Of a stretch of DNA of 64,000 nucleotides, positions 8,795 to 18,143 are shown piece by piece. How positions within the stretch are numbered: position 1 is the stretch's first letter; each line of letters begins with the position of its first letter. This DNA comes from JAMQKA01 sp031569985 (GTDB taxonomy: Bacteria; Bacteroidota; Rhodothermia; Balneolales; Balneolaceae). The DNA lies in the NCBI RefSeq assembly GCF_031569985.1, contig NZ_JAMQKA010000011.1, forward strand, positions 1 through 64,000, written 5' to 3'. The notes under the pieces are model-generated. The model made no database searches and was not told the DNA's origin. It worked only from the letters and a program-made list of their open reading frames with translations. A program made the translations under genes and the position numbers.

Positions 8795-9041
8795 CGATTT
8801 CGTATTTTTTGGAAAGCGTTTCAGCTATAATCTCTTTATAGGGGCGATTGTCTTTAATGGGCAAACTGCCGGATAGTTTTTCCACAACCGAACCTTCGGG
8901 AGGCTCCCACTGCTCCTCGGAAGAAAGTTGGTTCAGGAACTCTTCTACCATCTCAGAGATGCTCTTACCCGTGGCCCGGGCATATCGTTTGGCCCGCCGC
9001 TTGGTTTCGCGGTCGATAGACAAAGTTAGTTTCTCTTTCAT
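8778..9041 (-). CDS. DUF6364-type antitoxin of the PIN toxin
   Basis: An 87-residue protein. The N-terminus (LTLSIDRETKRRAKRYARATGKSISEMVEEFL) matches a ribbon-helix-helix DNA-binding fold typical of antitoxins. The acidic C-terminal half would wrap around the PIN toxin. It precedes and overlaps the toxin gene. Two ATACGTAT palindromes lie just upstream, good candidates for its operator. DUF6364 assignment is from the sequence pattern and the partner. Confidence 0.8.
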   Translation of the reverse strand: MKEKLTLSIDRETKRRAKRYARATGKSISEMVEEFLNQLSSEEQWEPPEGSVVEKLSGSLPIKDNRPYKEIIAETLSKKYEIDEDSD

Positions 9042-9059
9042 AACATTGTGACTTTATTA

Positions 9060-9088
9060 ATACGTATTATAATATGAACGATACGTAT
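9060..9088 (-). promoter_or_regulatory. Putative autoregulatory operator: paired ATACGTAT palindromes
   Basis: Two identical 8-bp palindromes, ATACGTAT, at 9060-9067 and 9081-9088 are spaced 21 bp centre to centre, two helical turns. They lie 19-47 bp upstream of the antitoxin start with an AT-rich TATAAT-like stretch between them. This suits a ribbon-helix-helix repressor that binds as a dimer of dimers. Confidence 0.55.
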
Positions 9089-9123
9089 GCTTTGCAATTG
9101 TATTGAATCTCTGCCCTCTGAAG

Positions 9124-9204
9124 TTATACCACAGAGGGACACGGAGTATTACAAAGAACCACGAAGGAGCTAAATATCGTTCTTTGCCCAACTCCGACTA
9201 ATCT
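9124..9204. repeat. Dispersed hairpin repeat, copy 2 (ACCACAGAG family)
   Basis: Starts TTATACCACAGAGGGACACG. CAAAGAAC (9152-9159) pairs with GTTCTTTG about 20 bp later to form a hairpin. It matches copy 1 in direct orientation, on the other side of the toxin-antitoxin module. Confidence 0.65.
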
Positions 9205-9335
9205 TTGCCATGGAAATTTCATAATTCTTAATCATAGTGTCTGAGATAATGGCATTTAAGTTCACTCAACACCGTTTTGGGTAGGGAGTTCATTATAACT
9301 CCAGACTACAATGAACAGACCTGCCTCCCCCGCTT

Positions 9336-9492
9336 CCGGCCTTGGTAAAGTTGACCGCCCGGAAGGGAACGGAGGGGAGCGTAAAGAAAAAATCTTTGAT
9401 TTTTTTAGCGGAACGACGAGCCCTTCAGGTCAAGTTTACTTCCGCCGGCGATTTTTTTCGTTTATTTTTTCATCGTTGAAAAAATGAACAAC
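9336..9492 (-). repeat. Dispersed GTTCATTTTTTC-type repeat, minus-strand copy
   Basis: On the minus strand it begins GTTGTTCATTTTTTCAACG, continues with a CGCCGGCGGA segment and ends with CCAAGGCCGG. The same order of blocks appears at 18313 and 63289. The rest of the 9042-9549 spacer holds only the operator and the hairpin repeat. Confidence 0.6.
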
Positions 9493-9549
9493 AGGAATTA
9501 ATAGTAGGCAGCTCCAAAAGTTTCTTACCGGACTACAGTATTTCCTAAT

Positions 9550-12500
9550 TTAATTCTTCATTCTAACCTCCTCGGTCCATTGAAAGATAATCGGCACCAG
9601 GTAGAGCGTAAGCAGGGTGCTGGTGACCATACCACCCATCAGGGCCAGGGCCAGCGACTGGCGAAACGCGTATCCATCACCAAACGGCAGCAGCATCGGG
9701 ACCAGCCCGAAAATGGTGGTTAGGCTCGTCATCACCACTGGGCGAAACCGGTGCAGGCCCGCCTGCTTGACCGCCACATCCAGGTTGCCGGTATCGGCAT
9801 AATAGCGGCGCATGAAATCCACTTTCAGGATGGAGTCATTCACGGCAATACCTGTTAAAATCAAGATTCCCATAAAAGAGAGCGCATTCAGACTGGTGCC
9901 GCTGACCCATAAAATGATCACCGAGCCCACCCACGCAAAAGGTACCGCCACGAGGATAATCAGCGGGTGCCGGAGGCTCTCAAACTGCACCGCCAAAATG
10001 ATATAAATGATGATCACACTGATCAGCAGCAGGAGTCCCATGTCGGAGAGAAGCGAAGCGATGCTGATGACCGCGCCACCCACTTTCACTTCGGTCCCGG
10101 TCTGGCGGGCAAATTCGGTAAGCGAATACTGCAGCGACTGCCCGTTCCACCACCAGTCGGTAAAGCCTAACTCGGCTTGGTAGCTGAGCACCGGCGTCTG
10201 GTTGACCCGCTCCAGCTGCTCGGGTTCTGAGCTTCGGCGAATTGTCACCAATTTTGTCAGCGGCACTTTTAGTCCATTCATATCCAGGGTAATGTCCTGT
10301 GGATCAAAGACCCGTCGATCGTATCCCACCAGCCGGATCGGCACGTTCTCATCCTGGCGGTTCCAGTCGGTAATCCAGCTACCGCGCGTCAGGGACTCCA
10401 GGTAGCTTATTACCTCCTGCTCGCTGATGCCCAGTTGTAACAACGTTTCCGTCTTGAATCGAAGCTGGTAGGTCGCCAGCTGCTGCTCGTACTGCTTGGT
10501 GAGCTCCAGGTCGAGCCCGGCCCCGCTCAGCATCTCTTGCAGTCGACCGACCAGCTGCTCGCTTTGGCTACGATCGTCGCCTACCAGGCGGAACAGCACG
10601 GGCGGTTCGTTAGAGGAGGGCAGCACATTCAGGGCATTTTGCATGGATTGTTCCTGCGCGGTCCACCCCGGGTGCTGCTGGAAAAAATCGGTGACCGAAC
10701 TTCTCACTTCATCCGCCCCCGAGAAACCGTCAACGGGGATTGATATCTCAAATTTGTTCATACCCTCATCCGACAGGTTCGAGAGATTCGTCTGGTCGGT
10801 GTAGCCGCCGAGAGCGCGGACGTGGCGTTTCGTAGCCGTCGCCTTGTTCACGTGGCGGGTCAGCGCTTGGGCGACCTGCTGGGTGGCGTTCAGCGAGGTG
10901 TTGCCGGGCAGGCGGACCTGGTAGCGGACGTGCTCCGGCTCTGTTTCGGGCAGGATTCCCTTTTCGACTCCTATAAATAGAAAAGCGGCACAGGCAAGTA
11001 ACAACACCATCCCGCTCACAACCGGGGTTTTATGTTGAAGCGACCACTGCAGGCTCCGTTCGTAATGGTCGCGCACTGTGTTAAAGAAGTTGTTAAAGCC
11101 GAGCAACGATCTGCCTTTTCCTCTTTTCTGCACCTGCACGACCAGCACCGGCAGGATGAGCAGCGCCACTCCCAGCGAGGCCAACAGGCTGATGGAGAGT
11201 GTCCACGCCTGGTCTTGAAAAAAGGCGCCTTCAAATCCTCCGAGGAACACCAGTGGCAGAAATACCGAGATCGTGGTAAAGGTAGAGGCTGTAACTGCCA
11301 GGGCGATCTCCCGGGTTCCCAGGTCGGCGGCTTCCAAAATTGAGGTCGAGTCGGAGCGGTGCCGACTGATATTCTCCAGCACGATGATGGCGTTGTCCAC
11401 CAGCAGCCCGATGCCGAGGGTGAGTCCACTGAGCGAGACGATGTTGAGCTGGATGTTGGAGAGGTACATCACAAAAAAGGTCAGAAAGATGCTGACTGGG
11501 ATGGCAACGCCAATGGTGAACGGCGTGCGCCAGTCATCCAAAAACAGGAAGAGTACGATAAACGCAAGCACCGCGCCGTAAAGCAGGGTTTGCAGCAGGT
11601 TGCTGATCGCATTCCGAATAAAGCTGGCGTTCTCGCTGAGTACCGTAATGCCAATATTGGGATTCTGGGTTCGTAGCTGGTCCAGCAGCGGAAGCATGGT
11701 GTCGTAGGACTCAACGGTGTTGGCGCCGTACTCCTTTTTGACCAGCACGCTGAGCACTTCCTGTCCATCAACGAGGGAAAAAGACGTGGGATCGGACTCG
11801 GCCATGCGGATCTGGGCAACATCGGTGAGCTTGACCACCTTGCCGGTGCCGAGCGTTTTAAGTGGTATCTGCTGGACATCATCCACCGACTGGATACGGC
11901 TCTGAATTTTGAGGGAGTAGCGGTACCAGCCGTCACGAAGTTCCCCGGTGGCAGTGAAGAGGTTGGCTTGTGAAACCAGGTTTTCCACCTGTCCCAGCGA
12001 GATGCCGAACCGGTTCAGGGCCTCGGGGCGGTAGCGGATCTGAACTTCCGGGACGACTTCTCCGACCAGCACGGCCTGGGCAATGCCGTCGGCCTGCTCC
12101 AACCGGCGCGTGAGCACCTCTTCGGCCCAGCGCTTGAGATTGAGCTGCGTATTAAAATCGGGATTCGATTCGGTTTTACTGGTGATGCCGAGCACGGCGA
12201 TCGGCTCGTCGGAGGCGGCATTCTGCACGAGCTGCGGGCGGTCGGCCTGCTGGGGCAGTGAAAAGCGAACCTGGTCAAGCTTTTCGCGGACATTCAGGAA
12301 GGCCAGGTCCATATTTTCGCCCCATCGGAACCGCAGCGAGATGATGCTCTGTCCCTGCCGGGCAAACCCGTGGATACTTTCCAGTCCCTGCACGGTACTG
12401 AGGATCGCCTCCATCGGCTCGTTGATGCGCTGCTCCACCTCCCGCGGGGCCGCACCGCTCCAGTCGGTCCGCACCAGCAGGGTGGGCGAATCGACCTCCG

Positions 12501-12597
12501 GCAGCAGGTTGACCGAGAGTTCTCCCAGGGCGATAGACCCGAAGATGAGCGTCGCCAGTATCAGCATGAAGGCGGTAATGGGACGTTTTAGCAGCAT
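9550..12597 (-). CDS. RND-family multidrug efflux pump permease (AcrB-like)
   Basis: A 1015-residue inner-membrane proton-driven exporter of the HAE/AcrB group. It has the twofold RND layout: TM1, a large periplasmic loop, TM2-6, TM7, a second loop and TM8-12. Typical motifs are GLLVDNAIIVLEN in TM4, where the second Asp of the common DD pair is Asn, and GIAVNDSILKVDFMRRYY in TM10. The start at 12597 follows a GAGGAG purine stretch. The partner adaptor at 7088-8239 lies downstream on the same strand beyond a 1.3-kb insertion. An outer-membrane factor is not in the window. Confidence 0.93.
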   Translation of the reverse strand: MLLKRPITAFMLILATLIFGSIALGELSVNLLPEVDSPTLLVRTDWSGAAPREVEQRINEPMEAILSTVQGLESIHGFARQGQSIISLRFRWGENMDLAFLNVREKLDQVRFSLPQQADRPQLVQNAASDEPIAVLGITSKTESNPDFNTQLNLKRWAEEVLTRRLEQADGIAQAVLVGEVVPEVQIRYRPEALNRFGISLGQVENLVSQANLFTATGELRDGWYRYSLKIQSRIQSVDDVQQIPLKTLGTGKVVKLTDVAQIRMAESDPTSFSLVDGQEVLSVLVKKEYGANTVESYDTMLPLLDQLRTQNPNIGITVLSENASFIRNAISNLLQTLLYGAVLAFIVLFLFLDDWRTPFTIGVAIPVSIFLTFFVMYLSNIQLNIVSLSGLTLGIGLLVDNAIIVLENISRHRSDSTSILEAADLGTREIALAVTASTFTTISVFLPLVFLGGFEGAFFQDQAWTLSISLLASLGVALLILPVLVVQVQKRGKGRSLLGFNNFFNTVRDHYERSLQWSLQHKTPVVSGMVLLLACAAFLFIGVEKGILPETEPEHVRYQVRLPGNTSLNATQQVAQALTRHVNKATATKRHVRALGGYTDQTNLSNLSDEGMNKFEISIPVDGFSGADEVRSSVTDFFQQHPGWTAQEQSMQNALNVLPSSNEPPVLFRLVGDDRSQSEQLVGRLQEMLSGAGLDLELTKQYEQQLATYQLRFKTETLLQLGISEQEVISYLESLTRGSWITDWNRQDENVPIRLVGYDRRVFDPQDITLDMNGLKVPLTKLVTIRRSSEPEQLERVNQTPVLSYQAELGFTDWWWNGQSLQYSLTEFARQTGTEVKVGGAVISIASLLSDMGLLLLISVIIIYIILAVQFESLRHPLIILVAVPFAWVGSVIILWVSGTSLNALSFMGILILTGIAVNDSILKVDFMRRYYADTGNLDVAVKQAGLHRFRPVVMTSLTTIFGLVPMLLPFGDGYAFRQSLALALMGGMVTSTLLTLYLVPIIFQWTEEVRMKN

Positions 12598-12758
12598 GTC
12601 TCCTCTAATAGAATTTGCAGCACCATCGATTTTAAATTACTACCATTATAGTATATGAGGTGCAGAGGGGCAAATGGGATCTTGTTTATGGGTAAGTCAA
12701 ACTTTTAGAAACGTATTCAACGGTTAGATTAGATGGCAAAGAACCGAGAAATATCCTC

Positions 12759-12882
12759 TGTGTCATCCCGGACCTCCGACAGCTGTCGGAGATCTAGTAG
12801 TGGCACTAGACGCTGATCTGCTGAGAGCCAACATCAAAGATAAAGGCTATACGAGATCCTGAAACAAGTTCAGGATGACACA
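12759..12882. repeat. Short element with inverted ends (TGTGTCATCC family)
   Basis: A 124-bp element. The left end TGTGTCATCCCGGAC and the right end, whose complement reads TGTGTCATCCTGAAC, form inverted repeats. Inside the left end is the palindrome CTCCGACAGCTGTCGGAG. A 31-bp piece of the right end (12853-12883) recurs exactly at 50032-50062. This sequence type is common as a dispersed repeat in many bacteria. The rest of 12598-13035 shows nothing recognisable. Confidence 0.65.
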
Positions 12883-13035
12883 ATAGCTACTTTTAACCGC
12901 TAAACGCGTTTTAGTAACATCTTTATATTTATTCAAAGTGCGGAGGACTCATACCTTCACAGACCACTATGAGAAACCTTTGAACATAGTTTTATTGTTT
13001 GCAAAACCCTTTAAAAGCAGTGTAGTTGTTTAACT

Positions 13036-13170
13036 TTAACATATCGAGACTTTCAGTCCCAGTGTCTTATTTGCCGGAAACGGGGTTTCACTTCCTTTGT
13101 TATTACAGCCTAATATCACGCTCAGGAGAGTTACCAAGACGATAAGTCTTCTCTGTGAAACATACCTCAT
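13036..13170 (-). CDS. Very small predicted lipoprotein (44 residues)
   Basis: The frame from ATG 13170 to TAA 13036 encodes a positively charged start (MRYVSQRR), a hydrophobic stretch and a clean lipobox VILGC, followed by only 22 residues. It lies 38 bp downstream of a beta-propeller lipoprotein gene on the same strand and could be its operon partner. It could also be the surviving signal peptide of a decayed third propeller gene. No homologue is recognised. Confidence 0.45.
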   Translation of the reverse strand: MRYVSQRRLIVLVTLLSVILGCNNKGSETPFPANKTLGLKVSIC

Positions 13171-13208
13171 AGAAGTAGTTTGAATGTGAGATTTAGCTTT
13201 TATTACAA

Positions 13209-14264
13209 TCACGGCAAGCTCGCCTTATATACCTGTCCCATTCTAGGCGCAGTACAGAAGATAGTGTTGCTCGCTGGATCAACAGTAAAATCAAAAAACA
13301 TCGGATCCATCTTGGGCAGGTTATAAATAGTTTCGATCGTGCCATCCGCTCCCACTTTCACAATTTTTCTCCGGTGTCCCTCTACAGGCACCCAAAACAG
13401 ATAGGCCGTGCCATTGACCACTTTCATTGCCGTTATATGCTGAACGACGGGCATTGCGGCTTCAGGTGATTTCTCTGCTCTTTTTACCAACTGTTCAAAA
13501 ATTGCATCGTTAACCTTTAAGTCAATATCCTTTTTCCAGATTAACTTTCCTTTCGTATCGTACTTTTGCAGCTGACTGTAGGCGGAGAGGAAAACGAAGA
13601 TGTTATTGCCTGCATCATCATAAAATATTTTCACATCATTTTTCACCAAAGTGGGAATTTCACCATTGCTCAATTGCTGGCGTGCTTGTTCAAGATTTGG
13701 AGAGACCTGGCTTTCTGCCATCGCCTGGCCAAAATAGATCGTGGTATCTTCTTTAAGATCTACTATTTTCAGGAGGCTGTTTTCCCTGCCCTGCGTGCCA
13801 GCCACATACTTTTGCGGACCCATCACTGTCAAATGGCTTGTAAAAGGATTTCCTTCGAAGGGAAATGATTCTTTAAAGGTGCCCGTCCGATCAAAGCGAC
13901 TTGCCCTCATTAGATTTCCATCGATGACATGTAACTGATCTCCTGTTTGGCTCACATAGAGCGGTCTGCTAAACTCTCCCGGTCCTTTTCCCTCTCCGCC
14001 AAACCGTTTCTGAAACTCGGCATCGGTGTTGAACAGGAACACTTCTTTCAGCTTGCCGTCCAATATTGCCAGCTGGTCATCGCCGATGTACTCAATGGAG
14101 ACGGGCTGCACCACCCCGTCCTGCTCAAAATCGATAAAGAGGTCGACCGATTCGATATCTTTTGTTTCAATTTTCCCTGTATTTTTATCCTTGTTTTGAC
14201 AATTCCAAAGACTGATGCATAACGTCAGGATGAAAATAGATTTGATAGCAGGTCTGTTTTTCAT
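13209..14264 (-). CDS. 6-bladed beta-propeller lipoprotein
   Basis: A 351-residue predicted lipoprotein with a signal peptide ending SLWNC (Cys 23). The propeller signature RFGGEGKGPGEFSRPLYVS sits at about residue 90, and strand repeats continue to the C-terminus. Same family as the genes at 1571 and 14292. The start is 27 bp after the stop of the upstream propeller gene, so the two are very likely cotranscribed. The function of the family is unknown. Surface or periplasmic location is inferred from the lipobox. Confidence 0.84.
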   Translation of the reverse strand: MKNRPAIKSIFILTLCISLWNCQNKDKNTGKIETKDIESVDLFIDFEQDGVVQPVSIEYIGDDQLAILDGKLKEVFLFNTDAEFQKRFGGEGKGPGEFSRPLYVSQTGDQLHVIDGNLMRASRFDRTGTFKESFPFEGNPFTSHLTVMGPQKYVAGTQGRENSLLKIVDLKEDTTIYFGQAMAESQVSPNLEQARQQLSNGEIPTLVKNDVKIFYDDAGNNIFVFLSAYSQLQKYDTKGKLIWKKDIDLKVNDAIFEQLVKRAEKSPEAAMPVVQHITAMKVVNGTAYLFWVPVEGHRRKIVKVGADGTIETIYNLPKMDPMFFDFTVDPASNTIFCTAPRMGQVYKASLP

Positions 14265-14291
14265 ATGATGGGAAGTTGAGAGAAAAAATCT

Positions 14292-15548
14292 TTATTCCAT
14301 TTTAATACGGTAGCGAACTATGTTTTCAATACAAGTTTCTTTTTCGGTCTCATGCGTGTACATATAGCCATTCTGTACGACTTTTATAGGCTTGTCCCGA
14401 GGCCACTCAAATTTGGTGATCACCTCTCCCGATTTTTTTAATACCCACCACTCATATACCCCAATATCATCAACAATTGTAGCGGCCCACAGACGGTTCT
14501 CATCATCAAAAAACATGTTCTCCAACGCTGGCCAAGTCTCCGGCAGATTCTCCGCCTGCCTGATCATCTTCAACGCCACGTCTTGCCCTTCATAATCATC
14601 AAGCATAACCATAAAATCTGTCTTTTTATATCGTTCAAGTACTTTAGTCTTGTTAAACACTCTGTTTTTAAATGGATGCCGGATCGTATTTACAAGCTCA
14701 CCATCGGTATTATATACCTGAACTTTGAACTCTTCTGACTTCGTAGCATACAGGTGGTCATCATCCGAAACAGCAATCAATGATTCGCCGAAGAAGGGGA
14801 AGGACAACCTTTTCGCAACTCTATTTGTATTTGGATTTTCATAAGTTAAATAAGTACGCCCCTTCTGTTCCAAAATAGGTCCGGAAACTATCCTTCTGGA
14901 ACTGTCCTGAGTAACATAACGGATGAAACTTTTAGATTCCCTATACTCAGGATCAGAGTGTTGATAGCTTACCAAAAACCTCCCGTCAGTCAAAGGATGT
15001 ATATATTTGGGATCATAGTTTTTTAGCGCTTGGAATTCATCTGTGTTGACGGCTTCAAGTTTCATGCTGTGCGAAAATGAGAAGTCTTCTAAACTATAGA
15101 CATGGACTTTAACGGTGTAATATCCATCCGTAACGTATAATCGACCCGAATGAATTTCCATTGTTGTTCTTGGGGTCATTATGCCGAACTCTCCGGGTCC
15201 GCGTCCTTGCTTGCCGATCGAAGTTAGAAAGTCTCCACCTGGGCTGAAAGCGTGGATGGTAGTTTGATCCATATCCGCTATAAATACCCGGTTTTGGTCA
15301 TCTACTGCAACATTGGCTATTTCACCAACCATAACCTCATCGGTGGCTCCATAGGTAACTCCCCGAATGAAATTCATCTCATAGCTTGAATTTAAATCTG
15401 AGGTGGGAGAGGCTTTAGCAGTATCTGCTTTCTGGGTTCGCTTGGGGACTCCTTCTTTCTGAGTTGAAGACGATACTTCTTTTTTTTCACTCGCCGAACA
15501 ACCCCAACATAAAATGATAAGCGAAAACCCGATGACCGTGGATTTCAT
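14292..15548 (-). CDS. 6-bladed beta-propeller lipoprotein
   Basis: A 418-residue predicted lipoprotein. The signal peptide ends ILCWGC (Cys 17), and a low-complexity Ser/Lys/Thr linker runs to about residue 55. The propeller body carries GKQGRGPGEFGIMTP at about residue 115. It is the first gene of a minus-strand pair with 13209-14264, separated by 27 bp. It is longer than its paralogues mainly because of the linker and C-terminal strands. No catalytic motif is visible. Confidence 0.84.
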   Translation of the reverse strand: MKSTVIGFSLIILCWGCSASEKKEVSSSTQKEGVPKRTQKADTAKASPTSDLNSSYEMNFIRGVTYGATDEVMVGEIANVAVDDQNRVFIADMDQTTIHAFSPGGDFLTSIGKQGRGPGEFGIMTPRTTMEIHSGRLYVTDGYYTVKVHVYSLEDFSFSHSMKLEAVNTDEFQALKNYDPKYIHPLTDGRFLVSYQHSDPEYRESKSFIRYVTQDSSRRIVSGPILEQKGRTYLTYENPNTNRVAKRLSFPFFGESLIAVSDDDHLYATKSEEFKVQVYNTDGELVNTIRHPFKNRVFNKTKVLERYKKTDFMVMLDDYEGQDVALKMIRQAENLPETWPALENMFFDDENRLWAATIVDDIGVYEWWVLKKSGEVITKFEWPRDKPIKVVQNGYMYTHETEKETCIENIVRYRIKME

Positions 15549-15624
15549 GACATGATAATTTAATTGTGTAATTCGAAAACCTAGTTTTGTTCTTAGAAGC
15601 CATACTCAACAGTAGTAAATAGCC

Positions 15625-16068
15625 TCAAGATTCCTGCAATAGCGGCATCTGATCCTCTACCCTGATTTGTTGCCCGTGCAGGTAGCGCCAATACGATTCC
15701 AATATTACCGCCGACATGTGGGTGGGATGCTGAATACCCATACCATGCAGATGCCTGCTCAATCGTGATCCATTTAGATCCCGAAAGCCCCAGTTCCGCT
15801 GAATCCACTCACCCAGCGGTCCCGTGTTAAACCGCCTGAGCAACAACTCCTCTGAGGGACATGATTTAATCTCATCTATCAATGCTTCTGTTAGCATCTT
15901 GTCCAGTTCCCGGAAAGAGCCTTCAAGGTTTTCCGGGATGTACACATTGTGAGAAAAGGTGCTGTCGATGGTGGGGGTGATGGTGTAATCACCAATTTTA
16001 TGTGGCTGCCCAAATGAAACTGAACATGTAACAAGAAATAGTAATATTGAAAAATAGTAGGTTCGCAT
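15625..16068 (-). CDS. DUF6794-domain secreted protein
   Basis: A 147-residue protein from ATG 16068; further upstream starts add residues with no signal-peptide character. The signal peptide MRTYYFSILLFLVTC...SFGQ is followed by the DUF6794 pattern. This includes PENLEGSFRELDKML, LGEWIQRNWGF, SRLSRHLHGMGIQHPTHMS and ILESYWRYLHGQ. The family is widespread in Bacteroidota and of unknown function. Secretion to the periplasm is inferred. It is transcribed toward the propeller operon, with a 76-bp gap. Confidence 0.75.
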   Translation of the reverse strand: MRTYYFSILLFLVTCSVSFGQPHKIGDYTITPTIDSTFSHNVYIPENLEGSFRELDKMLTEALIDEIKSCPSEELLLRRFNTGPLGEWIQRNWGFRDLNGSRLSRHLHGMGIQHPTHMSAVILESYWRYLHGQQIRVEDQMPLLQES

Positions 16069-16225
16069 AATAACTATCCCTTGTGACCAAGCGCCTCTCC
16101 CACAAGCGCTGAAGTCTTTTAATATTTGATTAAAGCAATTGTAACCATAAAAAGCCGGCCTATCAAATGGGGGGATAATAGAACACGATGACATAGGTTT
16201 AGCTGATCAAAAGCGGATTGTTTAA

Positions 16226-16420
16226 GTAACGTTAGTTCAATATAAAATCTGTCATTGAGAGCGATTACGCGATCATCGGGGGAAAATTGGAACCGGGATT
16301 TATAGGATTAGAGGATCAGCAGGATTGTAATGTTTACCTGAGAAAGAATTCCGAAAATCCTTTAAATCCTGCTCATCTCGGTTCCAAGTGTGAAAAGTAA
16401 AATCAGCTGATTCACTTGGA
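16226..16420. repeat. Intergenic repeats: half MITE and inverted AATCCTGCTCATC element
   Basis: At 16226-16243 TAACGTTAGTTCAATATA is the left end of the MITE-like family seen complete at 17841. Next, GATCAGCAGGATT and AATCCTGCTCATC form an inverted pair (about 16313-16377). No gene is seen in 16195-16555. Confidence 0.5.
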
Positions 16421-16555
16421 TTATTTCATCGGTGGTTATCTGCCTAACCCGTGTCATCTGCGTTCTATGCACATTGAATGAACTGGATTTGTAGGAATTG
16501 AGCCTGCCATCGTATCGGATGAAACAGGCTCAATGTAACCATGGTGAATAGTTCC

Positions 16556-17458
16556 TTATTCTGAAGAAGGATCCAGCAGTCCATCAATAATATGGACAAC
16601 GCCATTGGTGCCCTCCAGGTCGGCCTGGGTAACCACGGCATTCCCGTTAATCGAGATGGTATCTCCTTCTACTTCAATTGTGATAGTCTCGCCGTTGCTG
16701 GTCTCAATGGTTTGACCATCCTCCAGGTCTTCCGCCATCATTTTGCTTGGAATTACGTGGTAGGTTAGCTGTTCTTCCAGCTCCTGTTGACCGTCCGGCA
16801 GATCTGCATCTTCGAATGCCACCTCCGATGGAGCAAATACTGTATATCCAGATTCGGTCTCTTTATTGAGCGTATCTGTGAGTGCAGCATCCCGGATACC
16901 CTCCTGCAGGGTCTGCAGCCTGTATCGCTTTTCAATAATGCCGAATACCGTGTGGAACTTATCGGGAAGCGGGACTTCGTTAAGAGCATACAGAATGCCA
17001 TTGGTGGTCACAATATTCCCAGCTATAACCGTGGCTTTACCATCCACATAAATGCTATCATCGAGCACTACAAAAAGCGAATCTCCTTGGCGACTCTCCA
17101 ACGGTTGTTTTTCTCCAAAGTCACCGGCATAGATTTCATCCTCGATAACCTGGTACTCCACCAGCTCGGCCAGCTGTTCGGTGGACATGGTATCGAGCAT
17201 TCCTTCGGGCAGCTTTTCGAACGCTTCGTTTGTCGGGGCAAAGATGGTGAATGGGCCGGTTCCCTTGAGATCGGAACTGAGTTCGGCATCCTCCACGGCC
17301 TGTACAAACGAGGCCAGATCGTCATAGGAGCCGGATTTCTCAATTAAGTCGAGCTCGGGTTCCGGGGTTGAATTGCTGCTGTTGAGATCGCAAGCAACAA
17401 ATGTAACGGTAAAAGCAAGAATAAGAACTAAACAAAATTTGGCAGTAAAATGGGTCAT
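16556..17458 (-). CDS. Fasciclin (FAS1) domain lipoprotein, two domains
   Basis: A 300-residue surface or periplasmic lipoprotein. The signal peptide ends TFVAC (Cys 23) and is followed by a Ser/Asn/Pro linker. The first FAS1 domain (about 40-165) has the GPFTIFAPTNEAFEKLP motif. The second (about 165-298) has GYTVFAPSEVAFEDA and ends NGVVHIIDGLL. FAS1 domains mediate adhesion or carbohydrate/protein binding. Adhesion to surfaces or cells is a family-level inference. It stands alone with repeats on both sides. Confidence 0.9.
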   Translation of the reverse strand: MTHFTAKFCLVLILAFTVTFVACDLNSSNSTPEPELDLIEKSGSYDDLASFVQAVEDAELSSDLKGTGPFTIFAPTNEAFEKLPEGMLDTMSTEQLAELVEYQVIEDEIYAGDFGEKQPLESRQGDSLFVVLDDSIYVDGKATVIAGNIVTTNGILYALNEVPLPDKFHTVFGIIEKRYRLQTLQEGIRDAALTDTLNKETESGYTVFAPSEVAFEDADLPDGQQELEEQLTYHVIPSKMMAEDLEDGQTIETSNGETITIEVEGDTISINGNAVVTQADLEGTNGVVHIIDGLLDPSSE

Positions 17459-17685
17459 CGAGTAGTTGAGTTTTTGATTATGTTTTCCTGAAACCGGAAA
17501 CCCTGCAGGTCCCGGGGATCTGAAGTTATTTGTGCAACGTGCAACCTTTATACACAGTCAAAGACCGGGTAACTAGCCCGTATTTCTCACAAGTATTTGG
17601 GATAAATCCCTGTAACTTAATGGCAGACAGTAACTTATATCATATCCACTGCCAATATAGTTGTAACAGTGTGTAAAATGCTGCG

Positions 17686-17788
17686 AAATTTCCCCCTCAG
17701 CTGCGTTGAAGGGGAAATAGTTTGCTCAACGTACCAGAGTACGTTTGCGGGGCTATTTCCCCTTCGCCTTGCTGAGAAAAAAATTTCT
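17686..17788. repeat. Long imperfect inverted repeat
   Basis: The core GAAGGGGAAATAG (17708-17720) pairs exactly with CTATTTCCCCTTC (17753-17765). Outer arms AAATTT..CTCAGC and GCTGAG..AAATTT extend it to about 100 bp. No coding content is seen; it could be a structured RNA or a dispersed element. Confidence 0.55.
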
Positions 17789-17840
17789 TGGTGAGAAATC
17801 CGGGCCAGAGGGGTGCTTAAAAAATAATGAAAACCCTTAT

Positions 17841-18021
17841 AACCTTAGTTCGATATATAAACTGTCATTACAGCTCTCGGGTGGCAATCTCCTAATTGGA
17901 TGAACAATATCCAGGCGGGAGATCGCCACGTCGACCTCATTATGGAACCAATTTCTTTCAAAGACGCCTCCTCGCGATGACAGTTAAGATTTTTGGGATT
18001 CTTATATCGAACTGACGTTAA
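17841..18021. repeat. MITE-like element with inverted ends (TTAGTTCGATAT family)
   Basis: A 180-bp element. The left end AACCTTAGTTCGATATATAA and the right end, whose complement reads TTAACGTCAGTTCGATATAA, are inverted repeats. The interior carries CTGTCATTAC and GCGATGACAG near the ends, also inverted. Related copies are at 16226 (half) and 62949-63236. No transposase is inside. Confidence 0.65.
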
Positions 18022-18143
18022 GATAATGAGATATCCCTTTTGTATGAGCAATCACCAGGCAACATGGACTGTCCACCTCTACAAGCATCTTTTGATGAAA
18101 CACGCAGTACATTTATTGCCGGTATCCAACTTATCCGACAGCA

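Noticed and set aside
9550..12597. Several 60-190-codon frames opposite the efflux pump
   Set aside because: All are antisense shadows of a clearly coding RND gene, with Arg/Ser-rich composition.
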